DNA of 64,000 bases from JARYLZ01 sp964388275 (GTDB lineage Bacteria > Bacteroidota > Ignavibacteria > SZUA-365): positions 1 through 64,000 of the forward strand of contig CAYLZD010000001.1 in the NCBI GenBank assembly GCA_964388275.1, given 5' to 3'. The translations under genes were made by a program, and so were the position numbers. Every line of letters begins with the position of its first letter. Position 1 is the first letter of the stretch. Below are positions 51,632-60,595 of this stretch, one piece after another. The notes under the pieces are model-generated. The model did not search any database. It was given only the letters and a program-made list of their open reading frames with translations, and had not been told where the DNA came from.

Positions 51632-53130
51632 GACCCGTAAGCTCCGTTTCCGGCTTTCCACTTGGACCGGGCAGACAGTGCCGGCTTTTTCGAGATAGGC
51701 GGATTGGCCATCCCATTCTCGTATATGAGCACTGCGGCCAGCACGGCTGCACGTTTTTCTGCTTCAGATGCCCCTGGCAGATATTCTGCTCTGTAATATC
51801 TGGGCACAAAATCTATCTGGAAATCGCCTCGGACAAATTGAGGGTGATTCATGACGAATCCGCAAAACGGGATTGTTGTTTCGATTCCCGAGATCCGGAA
51901 ATCGTCGAGAGCCCGCTTCATTCTCACGATGGCTTCACATCGATCCGCACCCCAAGCCGCGAGCTTGGCGAACATCGGGTCGTAGTGTATGGTGATTTCG
52001 CTCCCTTCCTCGACCCCTCCATCCTCCCTGATTCCGAATCCCTGGCTCGGCTTGTAAGTTGTGATCGTTCCTGTGGAAGGGAAGAAATTATTCCGCACAT
52101 CTTCAGCGCACAGCCTAGCTTCGATGGCGTGACCGCGAAAAACTATGTCTTCCTGTTTCCACGGCAGTTCCATCCCTTGAGCGATCCTGATCTGAGTTTT
52201 GACCAGATCGATTCCTGTGACCATTTCCGTAACAGGATGCTCGACCTGCAGTCTCGTGTTCATCTCGAGGAAATAAAATTTCCGGTCCGCGTCGACAAGG
52301 AACTCTATCGTTCCGGCATTCACGTAATCACACGCGCGCGCCGCCTCGACCGCCGCCTCGCCCATCCGTGTTCGCAATTCGGCAGTCATCATGGCAGACG
52401 GGCTTTCTTCTATCACCTTTTGATGCCGTCTTTGAATGGAACACTCCCTCTCTCCCAGATGCACGATGTTGCCGTGTGAATCGGCAACAATCTGGAACTC
52501 GATATGCCTCGGCTTGAGGACAAATTTTTCGACGTATACCCGGTCGTCACTGAAGGCCATGCGCGCCTCGTTTCGCGCTGTATTTACGGCTTTCAACAGA
52601 TCGTTCGCCGTCTCCACGACGCGCATTCCTTTTCCACCGCCACCTGCCGCCGCTTTTATGAGAACCGGATATCCTATCTCCTCCGCTGTCTTTATCGCGT
52701 CCTCATCGGACGTCAGGGCGTTTTCAGTTCCCGGTACGACCGGAAGACCGCGTGACCGCATCAAGCGGCGGGCTTCAGTCTTATCTCCCATCGCCCTGAT
52801 CGATGAAGCGGAAGGGCCGATGAAGATCAGCCCGGCTTCTTCGACAGCCTGTGCAAAATCCGCGTTTTCCGACAGAAATCCGTATCCCGGATGCACGGCG
52901 TCGCATCCGGCTTCAATGGCAGCAGCCAGTACTTTTTCCTGATCAAGATAACTGAGGCGCGACTCCGCCGGTCCGATATGACGGGCTTCGGCCGCGAATC
53001 GTGTGTGCGGCGCAATACGATCGGCATCGGAATACACGGCAACTGTGCGGATTCCCATCTCCACGCACGCGCGGATAATGCGCACGGCAATTTCGCCCCG
53101 ATTTGCGATTAGTACTGAACGGATTTGCAC
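51628..53130 (-). CDS. accC: biotin carboxylase subunit of an acyl-CoA carboxylase
   Basis: A 500-residue ATP-grasp biotin carboxylase: the N-terminal IANRGEIAVRIIRACVEMGI, the HPGYGFLSENADFA motif, the ATP loop KAAAGGGGKGMR, the EFLVDADRKFYFLEMNTRLQVEHPVTE catalytic strand, and the C-terminal RMKRALDDFRISGIETTIPF. It carboxylates the biotin on the adjacent carrier. It is 50 residues longer than E. coli AccC, more like acyl-CoA carboxylase alpha subunits, and no carboxyltransferase gene is nearby. The symbol is the generic one. The start is GTG 53130 with no clear Shine-Dalgarno. Confidence 0.92.
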   Translation of the reverse strand: MQIRSVLIANRGEIAVRIIRACVEMGIRTVAVYSDADRIAPHTRFAAEARHIGPAESRLSYLDQEKVLAAAIEAGCDAVHPGYGFLSENADFAQAVEEAGLIFIGPSASSIRAMGDKTEARRLMRSRGLPVVPGTENALTSDEDAIKTAEEIGYPVLIKAAAGGGGKGMRVVETANDLLKAVNTARNEARMAFSDDRVYVEKFVLKPRHIEFQIVADSHGNIVHLGERECSIQRRHQKVIEESPSAMMTAELRTRMGEAAVEAARACDYVNAGTIEFLVDADRKFYFLEMNTRLQVEHPVTEMVTGIDLVKTQIRIAQGMELPWKQEDIVFRGHAIEARLCAEDVRNNFFPSTGTITTYKPSQGFGIREDGGVEEGSEITIHYDPMFAKLAAWGADRCEAIVRMKRALDDFRISGIETTIPFCGFVMNHPQFVRGDFQIDFVPRYYRAEYLPGASEAEKRAAVLAAVLIYENGMANPPISKKPALSARSKWKAGNGAYGS

Positions 53131-53345
53131 TATAACAGCGGCTTATTTGTGTCCTAAGCTAAAGACTCGAAAGAACATACTGAATGAAGCGTCGAAATGC
53201 AATGTGAGCGTGATCGATCGCTTGATTTATATCGGCCTGCAGGACAGGTAGCTTTGCAGACGACTTCCCGATTTTCCCATACCGATTCTTTTTCCCATTT
53301 TCCCTCATGCCCAACTTTCGAACTTACAACTCAAGGACTCGATCG

Positions 53346-54764
53346 ATGTCAGGACGCTTCTTCACATTCACCCTAATCCTTGCGACTTCAGCCTTCGCAC
53401 AAATCGATTTCGAAAGGCATTTCATAGACAGAACAATGCGAGTTGACCTGTATCATTCCGGTGTCAAGGATAGCGAGCTTTTCGCCCTCGACCGCGTCTA
53501 TCGTGAAGGAAGATGGCCTGGAAGTCTGACCAATCTGGTCGATACGCTGAATCTTGGAGAATATCTGCTTCGCGTCTATGATCTGCCGTCCGGAGCCCTC
53601 CTGTACTCGCGCGGTTATTGCACGGTGTTCAACGAATGGCAGACGACGGACGAGGCGCTGCGCGGGGTTCGAAAGACCATTCCGGAAACCGTGAGATTCC
53701 CTTTTCCAAAACGCCAGGTCCAGATCAGCATCAGTCGACGCGACAAATACTCCGTCTTCCATGAGATCTTCAGCTCGGTGATAGATCCTGCCGATCCCGT
53801 GCAGGTCGCGACTGAAAAGAGGCATCCGGACATGGAGATCATGACGCTGATGGACCACGGCGATATCCATCGAAAGGTGGATATCCTCATAGTGGGTGAC
53901 GGGTACGCGACGAAGGACATGGAGAAATTCAAATCCGACGCCCGTCACTTCAATGACGTTATGTTCGCAACGAAGCCGTTCAGCGAGCGCAGCAAGGACT
54001 TCAATGTTCGTGCACTGTGTGCCGTCTCCGCGGAATCAGGCATCGACAAGCCCGACGCCGACATCTGGAAAAACACCGCGCTTGGCTGCATGTACAACAC
54101 TTTCGGTTCCGAAAGATATGTGCTCACCGAGGCGAATCGAGAACTCCGCGACATAGTCTCCGCCGCTCCTTACGATTTTATCTGCATACTGATAAACGAC
54201 GACAGGTACGGCGGCGGCGGCATATATCAGCTCTACACGACCACGTACACAATCGACAAGAATCCCGCCAATTCGTGGCAAAGGGATTACGTTTATGTCC
54301 ATGAATTCGGACATAGTTTCGGCGGACTCGGAGACGAATACTACTCCTCCTCCACCGGATACGTCGAATTCTATCCCGCAGGCGTCGAACCGTGGGAACC
54401 CAATGTCACGCGTATGCTGAACGGACGCGGCTTGAAATGGAAGGCGTTGGTTTCACCGGGCCTGAGCATTCCGACCGATTGGGGAAAGGCAGCGTATGAC
54501 AGCCTTAGCGCCCTGTTGTATTCGCTCGACAGGCAGTCCGTCGATTACGTCAAAAGGCGCGAACAGATCAGGAAGGCGCTAGACGAGATCATCTCGAATC
54601 CCGCCCTCATCGGGAAGGTCGGGTCGTTCGAGGGTTCCGGATACACTTCGGAGGGCATGTACCGCCCGTCTCTGAACTGCAGAATGTTTTCGCTCAGTTT
54701 GACCGACTTCGACCCCGTCTGCCGTGAGGCCATTGAGCGACAGATCGATTTTTACACGAGATGA
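53346..54764 (+). CDS. secreted M64-family metallopeptidase
   Basis: A 472-residue exported protein with a signal peptide ending near SAFAQ. The catalytic domain carries the zinc motif H319-E320-F-G-H323 in YVHEFGHSFGGLGDEYYSS, with D330/E331 just after, as in IgA-peptidase M64 proteins. It also has the upstream VDILIVGDGYATKDMEKFKSDA signature. The N-terminal 150 residues form a separate beta-rich domain. No T9SS sorting domain is seen. ATG 53346 is used because it gives the signal peptide. An in-frame ATG at 53307 would precede it by 13 residues. It converges with the M49-like gene downstream. Confidence 0.85.
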   Translation: MSGRFFTFTLILATSAFAQIDFERHFIDRTMRVDLYHSGVKDSELFALDRVYREGRWPGSLTNLVDTLNLGEYLLRVYDLPSGALLYSRGYCTVFNEWQTTDEALRGVRKTIPETVRFPFPKRQVQISISRRDKYSVFHEIFSSVIDPADPVQVATEKRHPDMEIMTLMDHGDIHRKVDILIVGDGYATKDMEKFKSDARHFNDVMFATKPFSERSKDFNVRALCAVSAESGIDKPDADIWKNTALGCMYNTFGSERYVLTEANRELRDIVSAAPYDFICILINDDRYGGGGIYQLYTTTYTIDKNPANSWQRDYVYVHEFGHSFGGLGDEYYSSSTGYVEFYPAGVEPWEPNVTRMLNGRGLKWKALVSPGLSIPTDWGKAAYDSLSALLYSLDRQSVDYVKRREQIRKALDEIISNPALIGKVGSFEGSGYTSEGMYRPSLNCRMFSLSLTDFDPVCREAIERQIDFYTR

Positions 54765-54830
54765 TCCGGAGATCAGGCGCCGGTTAGGTGAATTGCGGCC
54801 GCGAGCCCGCATACGGATCTATTCCGGGCC

Positions 54831-56498
54831 TCAATCCGTAATGAATCGCGTATCCAGATCCCGGGGGACATCCTTGACTCTTGCGATCATTTCCTCTATT
54901 TCGGGTGTCATTTTTCCGAAGGTATCGATCATTTTACCCGCTGCTGAATAATCTCCGACTGCCTGCAAGGTCAGCACTTCGCGGGCCAGCAGGCCAAGCG
55001 CATCGAGAAAACCCTCGACATCCACTCCGATCCTGCCGTCCGGGTTCGTTTTCACTACGCCTTTCTCCCTCAGGAAATTCAACTGGATGAGATTCGCCCT
55101 GCCATGGGCTTCCTCGGCGCCGAAACGCAACGAGCGGTACAAACCGACCACGTAGGTGACTATCGAATTTCGCAAGGCTACTTCATCGACGACGCCTTCG
55201 CGAAGCAGCACCTTGTTGTTGTACAATCCCAGAACATCCGCTTTGCATTCCTCGATGGCGGAGTAGCGCTCCTTCAGAGCCCGTCTTACGCTCAGCTCGT
55301 CTTTGCCGTATACGGTGGCCCGACCCAGTGTATGCGAAATCTCATGCAGGGTTACGAAACTGGTGAAAGCATGCCTGTCCACATATTTGAGGAGGGAAGG
55401 TTCCAATATGCGTTCCGCGATGGGAACTAGTATCCTCTGAAATTTCGCCTCCATCAGATTCTTGTACATCTGCTTTTTCCCCCCCTTCGCCTGTGTAACA
55501 CGAGGGTCATTGGGCAGGGAAGCAGCGATGGTTTTGACACCCGCCTGGAAATCACCGCCGAAGTACACAACGTTCACAATCTCGAGCACATTGCCTGAAC
55601 CTGCGGATTTCCTTTTGTATTTCGCGTCCATCGGAAGCGCATGTTCAAATCCGTCTATGTGTTCCTTGAAAATCTGCAATTCCCTCGTGCCTTCTGGATC
55701 TTTAACAACGACCGCGCACTCGTAAGCAGTTTTATAGTTGAACAGAGCATCCTCGTAATTCTCGATAGGGCCGATCACAACATCCACGTTGTGATCTTTC
55801 AAATCCAGCCACGCCATGTCGCTCTCGTAGTAGTCGTCCGAAAGCAAGGCTTTTGCGCGCAAAGTCAGATAGCGCTTCAGAGACGGATTGTCCGCGAGGC
55901 CGGCGGCTTCGTTCAGCAATCCGGCGATACGTGGCACTTCCGGATATGCCTTATGATAGGGAACCGCAGACAACCCGTCCGCATGTCGGACGATGACGCT
56001 GTATTGACTTTCGAAGGCGGTCTTCTGATCCGGATGCGCCGAAATCCAATTTTCGAATTCCTCTTTCGTCATATCCTCAGGATAGAGAGCCGCGGTCGGC
56101 GGTTTGCTGCTCGGACCCGCTCCAACGAACCTGGCGCCGTCGAATATACGATCATAAGGTCCGTAATTTATCAGAAGATGCGCATACAAGTTCTTAGCTT
56201 CAGGCGTCGATGTTTCACGCAACGAATCGCGCAACCTGACGGCGTCGGCCGAGGACTGTCGCCAGAAGATTTCGTCAGCCAGTTTTCCGGCTTCGACCAG
56301 TTTCCCTACCAGAAGTCGCTCGCGTTCGGATAGCTGGGAAAGGTCCGTCCGCATTTCAACAGGGGCGAAAGCGGCAATGCGTTCCTCTAGAGGCGGCAGC
56401 CGATCTTTCACGGCTTCCTGGACTGTCTTGTCTTTTTTTGTGCAGGAACAAAGTAAAACGGCTGTGGCAGCCGCGGCAAGAACGAAGTTTGATCGCAT
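54831..56498 (-). CDS. M49-like metallopeptidase lipoprotein
   Basis: A 555-residue predicted lipoprotein (MRSNFVLAAAATAVLLCSC, acylated cysteine near residue 19). The catalytic region holds H385-E386-I-S-H389 followed 27 residues later by E416-E417-C-K-A-D, matching the EEC-[RK]-A-[DE] motif of dipeptidyl-peptidase III (M49). Classical DPP III has HEXXGH, whereas this protein has plain HEXXH. It belongs to the divergent bacterial M49-like group. GAGG lies 6 bases before ATG 56498. A longer in-frame start at 56651 is unlikely, since it would overlap the divergent gene and lose the lipobox position. Confidence 0.8.
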   Translation of the reverse strand: MRSNFVLAAAATAVLLCSCTKKDKTVQEAVKDRLPPLEERIAAFAPVEMRTDLSQLSERERLLVGKLVEAGKLADEIFWRQSSADAVRLRDSLRETSTPEAKNLYAHLLINYGPYDRIFDGARFVGAGPSSKPPTAALYPEDMTKEEFENWISAHPDQKTAFESQYSVIVRHADGLSAVPYHKAYPEVPRIAGLLNEAAGLADNPSLKRYLTLRAKALLSDDYYESDMAWLDLKDHNVDVVIGPIENYEDALFNYKTAYECAVVVKDPEGTRELQIFKEHIDGFEHALPMDAKYKRKSAGSGNVLEIVNVVYFGGDFQAGVKTIAASLPNDPRVTQAKGGKKQMYKNLMEAKFQRILVPIAERILEPSLLKYVDRHAFTSFVTLHEISHTLGRATVYGKDELSVRRALKERYSAIEECKADVLGLYNNKVLLREGVVDEVALRNSIVTYVVGLYRSLRFGAEEAHGRANLIQLNFLREKGVVKTNPDGRIGVDVEGFLDALGLLAREVLTLQAVGDYSAAGKMIDTFGKMTPEIEEMIARVKDVPRDLDTRFITD

Positions 56499-56520
56499 TT
56501 TTTCCTCATGATGTCGGCGT

Positions 56521-56551
56521 TCAAGGTAAACAGTCCGGGAACTTAACACAA
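56521..56551 (-). promoter_or_regulatory. probable promoter of the M49-like gene
   Basis: On the minus strand TTG (56551-56549) is followed after exactly 20 bases by TACCTTGA (56528-56521), close to the Bacteroidota TAnnTTTG element and in the same geometry as the tRNA-Val promoter. The start codon at 56498 follows with a short leader. Confidence 0.4.
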
Positions 56552-56635
56552 CTCTCGGTACCCCGGATTTTTTCTTTTCATAGCGACGATCTATGTTCCA
56601 TTGTTGAATTGAAGAGCTGCCTGAGGAGACAGACC

Positions 56636-56854
56636 ATGACCGCACAATCATTGAAGATCATCGCGTATGTCACATCCATCGTCCTAATTCTGGCGGGCGA
56701 AACCGCTGTTTGGTTTCTGTTCCGGGATCATGCAGCGCTGCCGTATCTCCTGATCGGATATCCAGTGATAGGCCTGTTTTTTCTCGGGATGAAATTAACA
56801 CTGGTACGAAATATGGCTATTGGACGTCGAAGCGGCAACCCGCCCGAGGAATGA
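56636..56854 (+). CDS. small two-helix membrane protein
   Basis: A 72-residue protein with two hydrophobic segments (about residues 6-26 and 34-54) and a basic, polar C-terminus. The family is unrecognised. The ATG at 56636 follows GAGGAG (56623-56628) with 7-base spacing, one of the best Shine-Dalgarno sites in the window. Its stop lies 4 bases before the start of an ABC ATPase gene, so the two are probably co-translated. It might anchor or regulate that ATPase (inference). It is too small to be a normal sugar ABC permease. Confidence 0.65.
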   Translation: MTAQSLKIIAYVTSIVLILAGETAVWFLFRDHAALPYLLIGYPVIGLFFLGMKLTLVRNMAIGRRSGNPPEE

Positions 56855-56858
56855 ACTG

Positions 56859-57983
56859 ATGGCGTCGGTGAGACTTGAAGGGATTTCAAAAGTCTTTGAT
56901 AAGGGAAAAGCTCAGGCCGTTTCGGATCTTAACCTGAATATTGAAGACGGTGAATTCATGGTCCTGGTAGGACCTTCGGGATGCGGCAAATCAACAACTC
57001 TGCGTATGATTGCAGGTCTCGAAAGTCCGACCTCGGGCGAGATTTATATCGACGGACGGCGCGTTAACGACGTCGAGCCGAAGGACAGGGACATAGCGAT
57101 GGTGTTTCAACGGTATGCCTTGTATCCGCACATGACGGTCAGGGAAAACCTGGGTTTCGGGCTGAAGTTGAGAAAATACTCCCGTGCGGACACGGCGAAG
57201 AGAGTTGATGAAGCCTCGGAAATACTCGGCATCCGGGAGCTGCTTGATCGCAAACCAAGGCACTTGTCCGGTGGTGAACAACAGCGCGTCGCGCTCGGCC
57301 GGGCGATCGTTCGCAGGCCCAGCGTATTCCTATTCGACGAGCCATTGTCGAATCTCGACGCGAAACTCAGGTCTCACATGCGCACGGAAATCAAAAGGCT
57401 TCACCTGCGTCTGGGGTCCACGATGATCTATGTGACTCATGATCAGGTTGAAGCAATGACGATGGGCTCTCGAATAACCGTGATGAACGACGGTGTGCTT
57501 CATCAAGTCGACACACCGCAGACTATTTACAGGCGCCCTTCCGATCTCTTCGTGGCCGGTTTCATCGGAACTCCCCCGATGAATTTTTTCCCTGCGCGTA
57601 TGGATGGAGGCGGCTCGAGGATGGTCTCGTTCCGGAATGTCCGCTTTGAATTGCCTCCTGTCCCATCTCCTGAACCTTCGGCACGCGGAACCGGCGAGAT
57701 AATTTTCGGCATTCGCCCGGAAGACCTGCATTTGGACGCAGAGTCCTGCCAGGCAGCTGCAGACATCGAAGCTATTCTCGAACTATCCGAACCCCTCGGC
57801 AACGAGGCGCTTCTTCATCTCTCATCCGGACCGTTTCTGTTCACGGCGCGCTCACGGGACGTGCCCGCCCTGCGACCAGGGGCTGCCGTGAAAGTATTCC
57901 TCGACATAAGCCAAGCGCATTGTTTCGATCCCGAAACAGGAAGATGCATCTTCTCCCCTTTCTTCCATGATCAAAGGCATTGA
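56859..57983 (+). CDS. MalK/UgpC-type ABC transporter ATPase
   Basis: A 374-residue ATPase of the sugar/glycerol-phosphate importer class. Walker [10 protein letters not shown] at residues 38-46, the Q-loop [14 protein letters not shown], the signature [13 protein letters not shown], Walker [14 protein letters not shown] and the H-loop YVTHDQ are all intact. A C-terminal TOBE/regulatory domain follows ([26 protein letters not shown]). Such ATPases usually serve several permeases. None, and no substrate-binding protein, is encoded in the window. It is 4 bases downstream of the 72-residue membrane protein. Confidence 0.9.
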   Translation: MASVRLEGISKVFDKGKAQAVSDLNLNIEDGEFMVLVGPSGCGKSTTLRMIAGLESPTSGEIYIDGRRVNDVEPKDRDIAMVFQRYALYPHMTVRENLGFGLKLRKYSRADTAKRVDEASEILGIRELLDRKPRHLSGGEQQRVALGRAIVRRPSVFLFDEPLSNLDAKLRSHMRTEIKRLHLRLGSTMIYVTHDQVEAMTMGSRITVMNDGVLHQVDTPQTIYRRPSDLFVAGFIGTPPMNFFPARMDGGGSRMVSFRNVRFELPPVPSPEPSARGTGEIIFGIRPEDLHLDAESCQAAADIEAILELSEPLGNEALLHLSSGPFLFTARSRDVPALRPGAAVKVFLDISQAHCFDPETGRCIFSPFFHDQRH

Positions 57984-58039
57984 CATTGACGCGGTGTCTG
58001 TCGATATTGATGTTTCGCTTGACCGATATGTAATCCCGG

Positions 58040-58582
58040 ATGGCCAAACAACGAAAGTGGGAAATAAGGGAACTCGAAGGAGTCAGAAAATTCCGCGCGG
58101 CAGCCTGCGTTATACTCGAAAACAGGCTGAACACGGTTCTGGATTCTGTGAATGAATTCAAATCAACAGGTGAAGTCGAAGCTCTGCACGATTTGCGCAT
58201 TGCGATACGCCGCCTGCGCTACCCACTCGAGACCCTCATGGCTTGTCTGGACAGGAAGAAAGCCCTGCAGTTTATCCAGGAGTTGAACCTGCTTCAGGAC
58301 GCTGCCGGAACGGCGCGAGATCTAGATGTGCTGATCGAGAGGCTTCACGGCGATGAAGGCAATTTCAACTGGAACCTTAGACGGATCGTATACATCGACC
58401 TCGAAGAGAAACGCAAGCAGTCCTATTTGCACTTGAAGGAAGCCGTGGATTTGTTTCTTGTCAGTCCGCAGCTTTACGATTTTAAGGGCGAAATACAATT
58501 TCAGAGACGCCCGGAAGCGCCTGTTAACGAGCCGGAAATCGATGACGGACAAAACCGGGAAGAGGCCGGCGCCGTCAATTGA
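58040..58582 (+). CDS. short CHAD-domain protein
   Basis: A 180-residue helical protein with the CHAD signature EALHDLRIAIRRLRYPLETL at residues 46-65 and LNLLQDAAGTARDLDVL further on, corresponding to the conserved histidine and arginine patch that binds inorganic polyphosphate. CHAD domains are usually 200-300 residues, so this one is short and seems to lack the last helices. It follows the ABC ATPase by 56 bases. The stop is 5 bases from the end of the convergent lipoprotein gene. Confidence 0.78.
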   Translation: MAKQRKWEIRELEGVRKFRAAACVILENRLNTVLDSVNEFKSTGEVEALHDLRIAIRRLRYPLETLMACLDRKKALQFIQELNLLQDAAGTARDLDVLIERLHGDEGNFNWNLRRIVYIDLEEKRKQSYLHLKEAVDLFLVSPQLYDFKGEIQFQRRPEAPVNEPEIDDGQNREEAGAVN

Positions 58583-58587
58583 CCCGT

Positions 58588-59049
58588 CTATAAAATGCTC
58601 CGCTTCTTGTCGAATATCTCCTGAAGGCGGTCGGCCTGTTCTTGAGTGTCGGCTATCCCGGGAATGACGATGTGAGTTCCCTGTTTGTTGATAGCAGCCT
58701 TCGGCTCGAACCTCGAAGTCACTTTTCCCTTGATGACCAGAGCGACGTCGCGGTTTCCGCTTTTAATCAACCTTCGCCATTTTCCAGCCCCGTATTCCGT
58801 CAGGAAAATGTTTACATCGAAGCGTCCGTCATCTCCCTGTTTCATGAAGATGGAACTCATCATCTGATCGCCGACTATGACGTCGCCCAGTCTCACGCGA
58901 TTTCCTTCTACGTCCTCGAATTGAGCCGCCAGCGGATCGTCTTCCGCGGTAGTTCTCAACTGCAGAACGTCCTGCACTCTCGTCGTCGTAGAGCCGGAAC
59001 ATCCTGAAAGCAGGAATAAGGCGGGAACAAGAGAGGCGATAAATCTCAT
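58588..59049 (-). CDS. small predicted lipoprotein
   Basis: A 153-residue protein whose N-terminus MRFIASLVPALFLLSGC has a lipobox, giving an acylated cysteine near residue 17. The mature part is predicted to mix beta strands and helices (RVRLGDVIVGDQMMSS, VNIFLTEYGAGKWRRLIKSG). I do not recognise the family. ATG 59049 is chosen for the signal peptide. In-frame ATGs at 59064 and 59082 lie upstream. It is convergent with the CHAD gene and divergent from the TolC gene. Confidence 0.65.
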   Translation of the reverse strand: MRFIASLVPALFLLSGCSGSTTTRVQDVLQLRTTAEDDPLAAQFEDVEGNRVRLGDVIVGDQMMSSIFMKQGDDGRFDVNIFLTEYGAGKWRRLIKSGNRDVALVIKGKVTSRFEPKAAINKQGTHIVIPGIADTQEQADRLQEIFDKKRSIL

Positions 59050-59215
59050 TTCGTACGCTGACATTAGTTGAAATTTACGCATAACAACGCTGTTTGCAAA
59101 TGGAATTCGAGAATACGCGACGTCGGCTTCAGGAGCGACGGGGTTCCGGCATTCCGACCTTATTTTCGCCGACGGCCTTCATGCATATTAACGAAGAAAA
59201 ACATAAATTTTAAAA

Positions 59216-60595
59216 ATGTTTGCATTCATGAGACATATTACGTTTCATAACGACGGCCGTACCGGAATTCCCGCATGCATCGCCGCATCGCTCGCGCTGA
59301 TGTCCATGTCGTCAATCAGGCCGGCGGCGCTAATAGCACAGACCGCCCCGCTGACTCTCGAGCAAGCGGTGGCTGCAGCGTTTGAAAACAACGAGCGCAG
59401 CGCCGCCGCCAACGAACGGATAACGGCAGCCGCACACCGGGTTTCACGCGTCAGAGCGGCTTTCCTTCCGTCCTTGATAGCCCTAGGAACCTACAATCGC
59501 AGACCCTTCGAGAACGTCCGATCCGTCGGAGGAGAAGAAATCACCATACAGAGTCTCAACGCGTTTTCGGCCGCCGCCAATGCTTCAATGACTCTGCTCG
59601 AACCTAGACTTTTTGCCCTGCTTTCCCAAGCGAAAAGCGAACGAGACGCGGCGACAGTGGATTCTAGGGACAACATACGCATGCTCGCATTCGAAACGGC
59701 CACCGCTTATCTGGTCGCGCTCGGCGCATCGGATGTTACACAGGCGGCCGAGCGCCGATTGGCCTATGCGAGCAGCCATCTGGCTGCTTCGCGAGCACGC
59801 TTCGACGCTCAATTGACAGGCATCAACGATGTGACCAGAGCCGAACTGGAACTTGCAACGGCCGAAAGAGAACGCACGTATGCGCAATCGGAACTGGATG
59901 CCGCTCTCCTCTATCTCCACTTTCTCACCGGTATTACCCATTCCGACTCGCTCGTGCCGCCCATTGCGCTTCTGAAACAAGCGTCTGAATACTCGCCGGA
60001 TATCGTCTCTCTGGTGGAAAAGGCGAAATCGACGAGGCCTGATGTGATGGCGGCCCGATATCGAGCAGACGCCCTTCGCTCATTCGCATCCGAGGCATGG
60101 CTCAGGACATTGCCCAATTTGACTGCAACCGGTCAGTACAGGATCACCAACGAAGCGGGTTTCAGCGGCCGTTCATGGAACTGGTATCTCGGTGTCAATC
60201 TGTCCTGGACGCTTCTTGACGGCGGCGCTTGGCTGTCGGACAGGGCCGAACGCGACGCGCTCTCTCGCGCCGCTTCTCTCGAACAGGCGCAAACCGAGAG
60301 AAAAGTGGAACTCGACATCAGGACGGCCTTCGCTTCCCTGGAGAGCGCGCGGGCGGCTCTCGCTCAGGCTGATGCGGCTCTGACAGCAGCGAGGAAGAAC
60401 GCCCGTGAAATTCGCGAGCTGTACCATCAGGGTCTGTCCACTACTCTCCAGGCGTCCGACGCCGGCGTAAGACTGTTCGAGGCGGACGCGACGAGGGCCA
60501 GGCAGAATTATGCGCTGGCCATCGCATTCCTGAATCTGAGGGCCGCCTCGGGATTGGATCCTTTCGGAAACGAATTAACAACCATGAGCAACTGA
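59216..60595 (+). CDS. TolC-family outer-membrane efflux protein
   Basis: A 459-residue protein with an N-terminal signal region followed by the two TolC repeats. PLTLEQAVAAAFENNERSAAANERI opens the first, and long coiled-coil helices with ATAERERTYAQSELDAALLYLHFLTG and SLESARAALAQADAALTAARKNAREIRELYHQGLSTTLQASDA form the tunnel. It would provide the outer-membrane exit of the RND pump encoded downstream. The start is ATG 59216 or 59228, and neither has a Shine-Dalgarno. It overlaps the adaptor gene by one base. Confidence 0.9.
   Translation: MFAFMRHITFHNDGRTGIPACIAASLALMSMSSIRPAALIAQTAPLTLEQAVAAAFENNERSAAANERITAAAHRVSRVRAAFLPSLIALGTYNRRPFENVRSVGGEEITIQSLNAFSAAANASMTLLEPRLFALLSQAKSERDAATVDSRDNIRMLAFETATAYLVALGASDVTQAAERRLAYASSHLAASRARFDAQLTGINDVTRAELELATAERERTYAQSELDAALLYLHFLTGITHSDSLVPPIALLKQASEYSPDIVSLVEKAKSTRPDVMAARYRADALRSFASEAWLRTLPNLTATGQYRITNEAGFSGRSWNWYLGVNLSWTLLDGGAWLSDRAERDALSRAASLEQAQTERKVELDIRTAFASLESARAALAQADAALTAARKNAREIRELYHQGLSTTLQASDAGVRLFEADATRARQNYALAIAFLNLRAASGLDPFGNELTTMSN

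Noticed and set aside
57967..58155. Short open frame between the ABC ATPase and the CHAD gene
   Set aside because: It overlaps both genes in another frame, has no ribosome-binding site and its product resembles nothing.
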